Origin: a bacterium
Lineage (GTDB): Bacteria > Bacillota > Clostridia > Oscillospirales > Acutalibacteraceae
Length of the DNA stretch: 7,703 nucleotides
Direction of reading: 5' to 3'
NCBI GenBank assembly: GCA_020627425.1
Contig: JAHKXX010000105.1
Coordinates: 1-7,703 of the forward strand
Shown: positions 1 through 5,813 of the stretch, in pieces
How positions within the stretch are numbered: the first letter of the stretch is position 1
Layout: each line of letters starts with the position of its first letter
Notes under the pieces: model-generated
What the model saw: the letters and a program-made list of their open reading frames with translations, nothing else
The model's database searches: none
What the model was told of the DNA's origin: nothing
Position numbers and translations under genes: made by a program

Positions 1-341
1 CCAAGCCCGAGCCTCAGCCTATAATTGAGGAGACCAAGCCCGAGCCTCAGCCTATAATTGAGGAGACCAAGCCCGAGCCTCAGCCTATAATTGAGGAAAC
101 CAAGCCCGAGTCCCAGCCTATAATTGAGGAAACCAAGCCCGAGACGACGGCTGTAAGCTCCTCAAAAATCAAATGCCCGGGCTGCGGAGCAGATAACGAT
201 AACGGCAGCAAGTTCTGCGCGATATGCGGCACGCGGCTGACGGAAGCTATAAAGACGCAGCATACATTCTGCCCGCAGTGCGGAACAAAGAACGATATAT
301 CAAGTAAATTCTGCCTTAACTGCGGCTGTAAGCTGAACTAA
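1..341 (+). CDS. 3' end of a repeat-rich protein with two C-terminal zinc ribbons (partial)
   Basis: Only the last 113 codons are present, read in frame from base 3 to TAA at 339-341. The visible protein starts inside a tandem array of the 11-residue unit KPEPQPIIEET (four units, bases 3-134; the last has Ser for Pro) and then has two treble-clef-like zinc ribbons. The first is CPGC, eleven residues, then CAIC; the second is CPQC, then CLNC. Both end in a Gly after the last Cys, the pattern of the double zinc ribbon (DZR-type) families. The acidic, proline-rich repeat is probably an extended linker or spacer. Zinc ribbons of this kind are common in Bacillota on proteins of unknown role, so no function is proposed. 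The start lies beyond the left edge. It ends 41 bp before ilvB on the same strand with no terminator between, so read-through into ilvB is possible. A second zinc-ribbon/repeat protein is encoded at 5814-7112. Confidence 0.85.
   Translation, partial: KPEPQPIIEETKPEPQPIIEETKPEPQPIIEETKPESQPIIEETKPETTAVSSSKIKCPGCGADNDNGSKFCAICGTRLTEAIKTQHTFCPQCGTKNDISSKFCLNCGCKLN
3..134 (+). repeat. 33-bp in-frame tandem repeat (11-residue KPEPQPIIEET unit), cut by the left edge
   Basis: Four consecutive 33-bp units at 3-35, 36-68, 69-101 and 102-134. The first two are identical, and the third differs by one base in a Glu codon (GAG to GAA). The fourth also has a CCT to TCC codon change. A fifth unit starts (KPE) and then diverges. 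The near identity at DNA level points to recent expansion by slippage or recombination. The array continues beyond base 1. Confidence 0.95.
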
Positions 342-382
342 GGCAAGACTTCTAAATACAAATAACCGGAGGTAAAAACAAA

Positions 383-2056
383 ATGAAATTAAACGGCTCT
401 GAAATTATTGCGGAGTGCCTGATAGAGCAAAAGGTCGATACTGTTTTCGGCTATCCGGGCGGCGCAGTACTTAATATTTATGACGCACTGTATAAATACA
501 GCGACAAGATAACCCATATACTCTCCTCTCACGAGCAGGGAGCCTCCCACGCAGCAGACGGATATGCAAGAGTTACCGGTAAATGCGGCGTTGTGATAGC
601 TACGTCAGGACCCGGCGCTACCAATCTTGTTACGGGTCTTGCTACTGCTATGATGGACTCGATCCCGGTAGTCGCAATAACGGGAAATGTTTCAAACGAC
701 CTGCTTGCACGCGACAGCTTTCAGGAGGTAGACATCTGCGGCATTACTATGCCCATAACCAAGCACAACTTTATAGTAAAGCATGTCCGTCAGCTTGCGC
801 CTGTAATAAGAAAGGCTTTTAGGATCGCTATGTCCGGCAGAAAGGGTCCTGTTCTTATAGATATAACAAAGGACGTTACTTCGGCAGTGTATGATTTCGA
901 GCCGGCTATACCCGAAGCACCGGTTATGCCTTTGGAATCTACAGATGAAGAGTTCAAAAGCGCTGCGGCTGCTATCAAAAACTCAAAGCGCCCGGTAATA
1001 TATATGGGCGGCGGTGTAGTAAGCTCTGACGCAGAAAAACAGCTGCTTGAGTTTGCTGAGAAGATAGACTGTCCGGTCGCATCATCTGTAATGGGACTCG
1101 GCGGATTCCCTGCTTCTCACAGACTCTTTACCGGTACCATCGGTATGCACGGCGGCTATGAAACAGGAAAGGCAATAGACAACGCCGATCTGATAATAGC
1201 CTGCGGAGCGAGGTTCTCGGACAGAGTTGCCGGCGACCGCGACAAGTTCGGAAAATCGGCTACTATCATACAGCTTGATATAGACAAGGCAGAGATAAAC
1301 AAAAACGTACAGATAGACTATGCACTGATCGGCGACCTGAAGGATACCCTCAGAAAGCTTACCGATGAGTCAGAGGCTGCTACGCACGATGCGTGGGTGG
1401 CACAGGTACAGGAATGGGGCAAAAACTCAGAGGTATCACAGACTCCTGACAGCGACAGCTATGCTCACCCGTACCACGTTATAGAAACGGTACAAAAGTA
1501 TATGAGTGCAGAGGACATTGTGGTAACAGATGTCGGACAGCACCAGATGTGGGTATCGCAGAAGTACAAGTTTGAAAATCCGCGCACCTGGTGTACCTCG
1601 GGCGGACTGGGTACTATGGGCTACGGTATGGGCGCAGCTATCGGCGCAAAGATAGCGTTCCCCGACAAAAAGGTAGTTCTCTTCAGCGGTGACGGCAGCT
1701 TCCATATGAATCTTAACGAGCTTGCGACTGTTCGCTCCTATTCACTGCCTATAGTAATAATAGTTATGAACAACACCGTTCTCGGAATGGTTCGTCAGTG
1801 GCAAAAGCTGTTCTACGGCAGCAGATTTTCTCAGACCGATCCCCACAGAAAAACAGACTTTGTAAAGCTTGCCGAGGCGTTCGGTGTAAAGGGTATGCGT
1901 ATTCACAACGACGGCGAAGCCGAGTCTGTTATAAAGGCTGCCTTTGAGTGCGGCGAGCCGGTAGTTATAGACTGTCTGATAAATCCCGACGAGAATGTTC
2001 TGCCGATGATACCCCCGGGCAAGACAGTAGACGATATGATAACGGAAATGGAGTGA
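383..2056 (+). CDS. ilvB: Acetolactate synthase, large catalytic subunit
   Basis: Thiamine-diphosphate enzyme that condenses two pyruvates to 2-acetolactate, or pyruvate with 2-oxobutyrate to 2-aceto-2-hydroxybutyrate. This is the first common step of valine, leucine and isoleucine synthesis, and it occurs in the cytoplasm. At 557 residues it is full length for the biosynthetic (FAD-containing) type. Visible marks: an N-terminal ThDP pyrimidine-binding domain with the FGYPGG motif (about residues 22-27) and the catalytic glutamate E51 in SSHEQG, followed by the ATSGPGATN segment; a central domain; and the C-terminal ThDP/Mg-binding motif GDG (436-438) to NN (463-464). GGAGGT at 368-373, nine bases before the ATG, fixes the start. 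The stop is followed after 5 bp by ilvN, so the two subunits are co-translated. I see no T-box, attenuator or clear promoter in the 41-bp upstream gap; regulation may sit further upstream. Confidence 0.97.
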   Translation: MKLNGSEIIAECLIEQKVDTVFGYPGGAVLNIYDALYKYSDKITHILSSHEQGASHAADGYARVTGKCGVVIATSGPGATNLVTGLATAMMDSIPVVAITGNVSNDLLARDSFQEVDICGITMPITKHNFIVKHVRQLAPVIRKAFRIAMSGRKGPVLIDITKDVTSAVYDFEPAIPEAPVMPLESTDEEFKSAAAAIKNSKRPVIYMGGGVVSSDAEKQLLEFAEKIDCPVASSVMGLGGFPASHRLFTGTIGMHGGYETGKAIDNADLIIACGARFSDRVAGDRDKFGKSATIIQLDIDKAEINKNVQIDYALIGDLKDTLRKLTDESEAATHDAWVAQVQEWGKNSEVSQTPDSDSYAHPYHVIETVQKYMSAEDIVVTDVGQHQMWVSQKYKFENPRTWCTSGGLGTMGYGMGAAIGAKIAFPDKKVVLFSGDGSFHMNLNELATVRSYSLPIVIIVMNNTVLGMVRQWQKLFYGSRFSQTDPHRKTDFVKLAEAFGVKGMRIHNDGEAESVIKAAFECGEPVVIDCLINPDENVLPMIPPGKTVDDMITEME

Positions 2057-2061
2057 TAAAG

Positions 2062-2589
2062 ATGGACAACAAGCAGATAATAGCACTTTTTGTACGAAAT
2101 CACCCCGGCGTACTTCTCAGGGTAACAAGTCTTATTTCGCGCCGAGGCTTCAACATAGACAGCCTTACCGTAAGTCCTGCCGGAGTAGACGGCTATTCCA
2201 GAATGACGATCAGAATAAACGGCGACGACAATCAGGTATCCCAGTTCATCAACCAGATGATGAAGATAGTTGACGTCAAAAAAGCCCAGGTACTGCCCGA
2301 AAACCATATGGTAGCGAGCGAGCTTATAATTATAAAGGTAGCGAAGTCTGACGTAGACACGCACAACGAGATAATATCCCTTACCTCGTCCTTTCACGCG
2401 TCCCTCGTCAACATTGGTGAAAACACCCTGACCTTCCGCGCCTCCGGTACTCCCTCAGAGATAGACACGCTTGTAGATGAGCTTAACAAATACGGCATAA
2501 TCGAAATGGCGCGCACCGGTATCGCAGCCCTCGAAAGCGGTGACGCCCGCCTCAGCGCAGCGCCTGCGCAGTCAAATCGCGCACTGTAG
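2062..2589 (+). CDS. ilvN: Acetolactate synthase, small regulatory subunit
   Basis: Regulatory partner of IlvB; it stimulates the catalytic subunit and in the family confers feedback inhibition by valine. It has 175 residues: an N-terminal ACT domain (about 4-75, starting KQIIALFVRNHPGVLLRVTSL with the usual NHPGVL/RGFNIDSL signature) and the C-terminal ALS small-subunit domain (about 80-158, ending near GIIEMARTGIAAL). The ATG at 2062 is chosen over an in-frame upstream start at 1948 because it gives the canonical ACT N terminus and has GGAG at 2050-2053, overlapping the ilvB stop. After the conserved end there is an extra tail of about 17 residues. Its final codons and TAG stop (about 2555-2589) lie within copy 1 of the dispersed repeat, so the tail was probably supplied by the repeat. 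The tail is unlikely to be needed for function. The symbol ilvH would be equally valid. Confidence 0.95.
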   Translation: MDNKQIIALFVRNHPGVLLRVTSLISRRGFNIDSLTVSPAGVDGYSRMTIRINGDDNQVSQFINQMMKIVDVKKAQVLPENHMVASELIIIKVAKSDVDTHNEIISLTSSFHASLVNIGENTLTFRASGTPSEIDTLVDELNKYGIIEMARTGIAALESGDARLSAAPAQSNRAL

Positions 2590-2742
2590 TTGATGTTACC
2601 GCCTACCTTATTGGCACGCGGTCGAGCTGGGTTTATTGTACGGTACCGTCCGCGTCACGGCGCAAAAGGCGCCGCTCGTGCTGCCTTTAAGTGAAGGCAA
2701 AATAATTTCTCTGTTCTGCTTTATATATCCGTAAAACAGAAT
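2555..2742 (+). repeat. Dispersed repeat, copy 1 (direct), overlapping the ilvN 3' end
   Basis: This stretch aligns collinearly with 7190-7382 on the same strand and with the reverse complement of 7459-7703. Shared blocks are CGCGCACT (2578-2585), GATGTTACC then CCTACCT (2592-2607), GGCACGCG (2613-2620), GGGTTTATT (2629-2637), CACGGCGC with a following GCGCCGCT, a GCCTT/AAGGC hairpin (2683-2698) and a TTTCTCT then TTTATAT tail. The first 35 bases code for the end of IlvN and match only copy 3; the outer limits are approximate. No reading frame is kept between copies. Confidence 0.85.
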
Positions 2743-2751
2743 AAAAAACAA

Positions 2752-2815
2752 ATGACAAAAAATAAAATATCCGCAGGTGGTATAACTACACGCCTGCGGA
2801 TCTTTGTTTTTCTCT
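2752..2815. terminator. Bidirectional intrinsic terminator between ilvN and rubredoxin
   Basis: An 11-bp stem at 2769-2779 / 2791-2801 (ATCCGCAGGTG with CGCCTGCGGAT) and an 11-base loop. It is followed on the + strand by a T-rich tract at 2801-2815, and on the - strand by a T-rich tract (complement of 2752-2768). One pair, T2778 with G2792, is a wobble on the + strand and a mismatch on the - strand, so the hairpin is tuned best for ilvBN transcripts. It also sits directly behind the rubredoxin stop on the other strand. Confidence 0.88.
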
Positions 2816-2974
2816 TCAAGCCTCGGAAAATTCGTCCTTTCCGGCAGCACACAGAGGACAAACCCAATCCTCGGGAAGCTCCTCAAAGGGAGTACCGGGA
2901 GCGATCCCATTATCGGGATCTCCTACTGCGGGATCATATTCATAACCGCACAGATCACATACATATTTAGACAT
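2816..2974 (-). CDS. Rubredoxin
   Basis: A 52-residue mononuclear iron electron carrier of the cytoplasm. In anaerobes these typically pass electrons to oxygen/peroxide-reducing proteins such as rubrerythrin or flavodiiron proteins. The sequence has the full family pattern: CDLCG (Cys6, Cys9) and YEYDPAVGDPDNGIAPGT, followed by F30, the LPEDWVCP stretch, and CPLC (Cys39, Cys42), with aromatic residues at Y4, Y11, F30, W37 and F49. All four iron ligands are present. The usual Gly after the fourth Cys is Ala here (CPLCA). Length is normal. The ATG at 2974 has an excellent CGGAGGTG site (2980-2987). A sigma-A-like promoter lies at 3016-3044 and the shared terminator lies just downstream, so it can be a single-gene unit. 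The partner is not in the window. Confidence 0.95.
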   Translation of the reverse strand: MSKYVCDLCGYEYDPAVGDPDNGIAPGTPFEELPEDWVCPLCAAGKDEFSEA

Positions 2975-3015
2975 TTCTTCACCTCCGTTCTTTTCACTCT
3001 CATATCTACAGTAAA

Positions 3016-3044
3016 AGTATATTGTATCCGAATTGTTTTTTCAA
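3016..3044 (-). promoter_or_regulatory. Sigma-A-type promoter of the rubredoxin gene
   Basis: Reading the - strand: -35 TTGAAA (3039-3044), 17-base spacer, -10 TATACT (3016-3021), about 41 bases before the rubredoxin ATG. It starts immediately after the stop codon of the 79-residue upstream gene (3045-3047), so rubredoxin can be transcribed independently of spoIIE. Confidence 0.7.
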
Positions 3045-3284
3045 TCACTTTTGCCTATTACCGCTCAATTTCGACGTTTCATCCAATACGGTGCTTTCAA
3101 TATTGTTTATTCTGCCTGTAATGTTGCTGACCTCCGAGTTATACTTATCTATTATTGTCCCGGAGTGCTTTGCCGCTGTACCGTACCCCATCAGAGCCGA
3201 CAAAAAGCAAATTATCGCCGTCACTGCAAAAAACAATATATATTTTATCACCCTGATGCCTTTGGTTTTTTCTTTTGCTTTCAT
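3045..3284 (-). CDS. Small single-span membrane protein of unknown function, downstream of spoIIE
   Basis: A 79-residue protein I do not recognise. Visible layout: a basic N terminus (MKAKEKTKGIRVIK), one hydrophobic segment at about residues 13-33, then a polar tail (about 40-79) with spaced Ile/Val/Leu (SEVSNITGRINNIESTVLDETSKL) that could form a short coiled coil. The positive-inside rule predicts cytoplasmic N and external C terminus, an overall shape like small FtsL/DivIC-type proteins, though no family motif supports that. It is probably a real gene: the ATG at 3284 has an ACCTCCG complement (GGAGG, 3289-3295) at good spacing and lies 14 bp after the spoIIE stop. The two are therefore likely co-transcribed, and a role in sporulation or at the septum is possible by context only. 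Confidence 0.72.
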   Translation of the reverse strand: MKAKEKTKGIRVIKYILFFAVTAIICFLSALMGYGTAAKHSGTIIDKYNSEVSNITGRINNIESTVLDETSKLSGNRQK

Positions 3285-3298
3285 ATTTACCTCCGTGC

Positions 3299-5635
3299 TT
3301 ATGCAGCCTTCAGCCGCATTGCTATCACCGTTATATCATCGTCATGACCGTCGCACCGACGGCGGCACGCCTCGTCATTGATAAGATCCGAAAGCTCCTG
3401 CATACTCTTTTCCTGCCAGTCAAATATTATTTTTTCTATCCAGTCCTCGCCGTCGTTTATAGCGCCGTCCGATACCATAACTATTATATCGCCGCTTTTC
3501 AGAGTATCGGCAGTGTGACTAAAGCCAACCTCGGGCAGTATTCCCAGAGGAAGTGACGGAGTCTCCACACGGTACATATCCCCGTCCTTTTTTATGAATG
3601 TAAGCGCTGCCCCTGCCTTCATAAACTCCGCTTCGCCCGTATACAGGTCTATACACGCTATATCCAGTGTAGCCAGCGACTCATCCTCCGACTTCACAAG
3701 CAGCGCGCTGTTCACGACCTTCAGAGAGCTATCAAAGCCCAGCCCTGCTTTTATCAGCTTTGACATTATGCTTACTGTCATAGTGCCGTCTACCGCTGCC
3801 CGTCCGCCGGTACCCATACCGTCGCTGAGTATCGCGGTCATTCTGCCTGTGCCGTCGTTAAAATATTTCAGGCTGTCTCCGCACAGAGTACCTCCGCCGC
3901 ATATATGCTGACTTGCGGCTATCTCTACATCAAAACCGGCGCGCTCACTCATCGCTATCCTGCACCTTCCGAATGCAGCGGTCACAGCAGGAGTATCAAA
4001 GCTTCTGCCGCATATCTTCGTCATTTCCCTCAGCAGCAGCGCGCGCTTTATCTGCTTTCTGTTGCCGTCCCGTATCTCTGCCTCTATACTCATTCTGCCA
4101 AGGTAGTCAATATGACAACTGACGCTCAGCGGTACAAGTCCCAGCTCCTTCAGCTTTAAAAAAATCCTCTCCGAGGTTTTCTCGTCAAATATTTCGTAGT
4201 TCTCGTATTCATCCGCAAGCTCGCCCAGAATATCACCCAGACCGCAAAACTGACCTGCAACCACCGCGCGCACCTCGTCGATACGCTTGGCAGCCGCCTC
4301 GGAGGCAAGAAAGCTTTTATAGCTTCGGTTAACGCTGTTTGCCATCTCCTGCTGTCGGCAGCATTTGTTTCTGAAATCCTCTCTGAAATCTTTCGGTTCT
4401 ATACTGCCGTTTTGCTTTAGCGTTTCGTTTAATTCCTCGAACGAAGAAAGTGAAACTCCGTCCCTGTGTTCCCAGCAGAACACTCTCATTCCGCATCGGC
4501 TGCATGTAGCCGCTACCGCGTTTTTATATACTCCGTCTATTGTGGGAGTGACTATTTTGGAGAGCTTTTCCGACACGTCCTCTACATCGGAGGAAATATC
4601 GGCAAGCGCCTTTGCAGCGAAATCAAGCCGCATAATTATAGAACGTCTGAGTCCCTGACAATGCTCTGCGGCTGTGTCCGAGGTAAATACGGCAGAGAGG
4701 CTGTTAAGGGTATTTTTCGGCAATATCAGAAACACCGCCGACGCCACGGTAAGCTCTGTCATTATAATGACTACCGTACCGAGGTCGCGCGACTGAAACG
4801 ACAGCGCCACTGCCGCCACGAACATAGAGCCTACCTGTGCAATTCTGCCGACAGGCGAAAACAGACCCGAAATAAGTCCTCCGAATGTATACGCGGAGCC
4901 GAGAAAATAGTACTGCTCTGCAGTCATTCCCAGAACAACACCGGTACATATACCCACCACCGTGCCGCCCGTTATACCTCCGTATCTTGCCGCGAACAGC
5001 ACCGCAAGTACAGCCGCCGCTCTGCCTACTGACACAAAGCCTATGTTTATCCTTGACAGGGACAGTATCCCTATACAGCCGCACAGTACAAGACACGCAA
5101 GCTCCACCGGAAGAAGCATACCGAGGCTTTTGGTGCCGTTTATGATTATTACGGTTCTCGAAAAAAAGTAGGCAGCAACCGCGCCGAGCAGCGCTTCGGT
5201 TATATATATAAAAGTCTGAGTTCTCTCAAATCCCGTCGCTCCCATTATAGCAATACCGGTCGCAAGAGTCGGAACAAAGCACACGACAGCATTGTAAAAG
5301 GAATGACGGTTTATGCTTTTTATATCGTTTAATGTCCAGCGTATCGCTATGACCGCAAGCATAGCCGCTATATAGCGGAAATTGCTACTGCCTGTATAAA
5401 AAAACACATAGCCTATAGAGGAGCCCAGAAACGAGGAAAGCGTAAATTCAAACGGCAAAGCCGCAGCAAGCGAAACGCCAAAGGGTGCATACTCTCCGAA
5501 CACCGATCCGTTTGCCGCAATAAAGCCGCAGCAGGCACATGCAAGCTGCTTTAACACTCTTTTTCCCGTTGCGCTGACAGTGATTTTTCCGACAGAATAC
5601 TTTGCTGCAAGCTCACTGACCTTCAACCATACCAC
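3299..5635 (-). CDS. spoIIE: Stage II sporulation protein E, membrane-bound serine phosphatase
   Basis: PP2C-type phosphatase that dephosphorylates the anti-anti-sigma factor SpoIIAA, releasing sigma-F in the forespore; in Bacillus it also localises with FtsZ at the polar septum. The 778-residue length is near the 827 of B. subtilis. Layout: a short cytoplasmic N terminus, about ten hydrophobic segments between residues 30 and 306, a regulatory region (about 315-560) with a Cys cluster CSRCGMRVFCW (378-388), and a C-terminal PP2C domain (about 565-776). Metal-ligand motifs are present: LSDGMGTG with D605, VSDG with D723, and DDDIT at 765-769. All look intact, so an active enzyme is expected. 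The start is uncertain. GTG at 5635 gives the longest frame but has little behind it; TTG at 5626 (MKVSELAAKY) is preceded by AGGGGTGG at 5632-5639 at proper spacing and may be the true one. A Spo0A-type promoter lies upstream. Confidence 0.95.
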   Translation of the reverse strand: MVWLKVSELAAKYSVGKITVSATGKRVLKQLACACCGFIAANGSVFGEYAPFGVSLAAALPFEFTLSSFLGSSIGYVFFYTGSSNFRYIAAMLAVIAIRWTLNDIKSINRHSFYNAVVCFVPTLATGIAIMGATGFERTQTFIYITEALLGAVAAYFFSRTVIIINGTKSLGMLLPVELACLVLCGCIGILSLSRINIGFVSVGRAAAVLAVLFAARYGGITGGTVVGICTGVVLGMTAEQYYFLGSAYTFGGLISGLFSPVGRIAQVGSMFVAAVALSFQSRDLGTVVIIMTELTVASAVFLILPKNTLNSLSAVFTSDTAAEHCQGLRRSIIMRLDFAAKALADISSDVEDVSEKLSKIVTPTIDGVYKNAVAATCSRCGMRVFCWEHRDGVSLSSFEELNETLKQNGSIEPKDFREDFRNKCCRQQEMANSVNRSYKSFLASEAAAKRIDEVRAVVAGQFCGLGDILGELADEYENYEIFDEKTSERIFLKLKELGLVPLSVSCHIDYLGRMSIEAEIRDGNRKQIKRALLLREMTKICGRSFDTPAVTAAFGRCRIAMSERAGFDVEIAASQHICGGGTLCGDSLKYFNDGTGRMTAILSDGMGTGGRAAVDGTMTVSIMSKLIKAGLGFDSSLKVVNSALLVKSEDESLATLDIACIDLYTGEAEFMKAGAALTFIKKDGDMYRVETPSLPLGILPEVGFSHTADTLKSGDIIVMVSDGAINDGEDWIEKIIFDWQEKSMQELSDLINDEACRRRCDGHDDDITVIAMRLKAA

Positions 5636-5651
5636 CCCTATCAGTATTTTT

Positions 5652-5690
5652 AAAAAAAGCAGCCGGACTCACCGCAAGGCTCCTGCGGCT
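5652..5690 (-). promoter_or_regulatory. Hairpin plus T-tract in the spoIIE leader (possible attenuator)
   Basis: Within the predicted leader, on the - strand, AGCCG (5690-5686) can pair with CGGCT (5665-5661), followed two bases later by seven T's (5658-5652). A tighter alternative stem, CCGCA with TGCGG (5688-5684 with 5676-5672), uses part of the same left arm, so the two exclude each other. Stems are only 5 bp, so this may be chance. Confidence 0.3.
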
Positions 5691-5720
5691 CCCGATTTCT
5701 GCTATCAAAGGTTCATAATT

Positions 5721-5756
5721 ATTATACTATCCGGGGGTACAGCATTTTGTCGTAAA
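5721..5756 (-). promoter_or_regulatory. Putative Spo0A-activated sigma-A promoter of spoIIE, with a 0A box over the -35
   Basis: On the - strand a perfect TATAAT -10 (5721-5726) has no good -35 at 17 bases. At 21 bases lies ACGACA (5748-5753), inside a sequence whose + strand reads TTTTGTCGTAAA (5745-5756). This is close to the Spo0A box (TGTCGAA core, one mismatch). B. subtilis spoIIE and spoIIG promoters have the same unusual design, with 21-22-bp spacing and Spo0A bound around -35. Expected start of transcription is about 80 bases before the coding region. Confidence 0.6.
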
Positions 5757-5767
5757 TAATATGTATG

Positions 5768-5804
5768 AAAAAATCCGCCGAAGCAGTCTGGCGCTCCGGC
5801 GGAT
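5768..5804 (-). terminator. Intrinsic terminator of the zinc-ribbon/YDQ-repeat gene
   Basis: On the - strand a 12-bp stem (ATCCGCCGGAGC with GCTTCGGCGGAT, 5804-5793 and 5784-5773, containing one G-T wobble), an 8-base loop, and six T's (5773-5768 complement). It begins 9 bp after the stop of the gene at 5814-7112. The wobble is a mismatch when read on the + strand, so the orientation is clear. It also insulates the spoIIE promoter from upstream transcription. Confidence 0.92.
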
Positions 5805-5813
5805 CCGCGATGA

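Noticed and set aside
342..382. Possible T-box or leader-peptide attenuator in front of ilvB
   Set aside because: Only 41 bases separate the genes; there is no terminator hairpin, no T-box sequence and no leader frame rich in Val/Leu/Ile codons.
1948..2061. Upstream in-frame extension of ilvN into ilvB
   Set aside because: The extension overlaps ilvB in another frame, has no match to the family N terminus, and the ATG at 2062 with GGAG gives the standard ACT-domain start.
4466..5032. 188-codon + strand open frame opposite spoIIE
   Set aside because: Fully antisense to the conserved membrane and regulatory parts of spoIIE, rich in Arg/His/Tyr as expected for a shadow frame, with no ribosome binding site.
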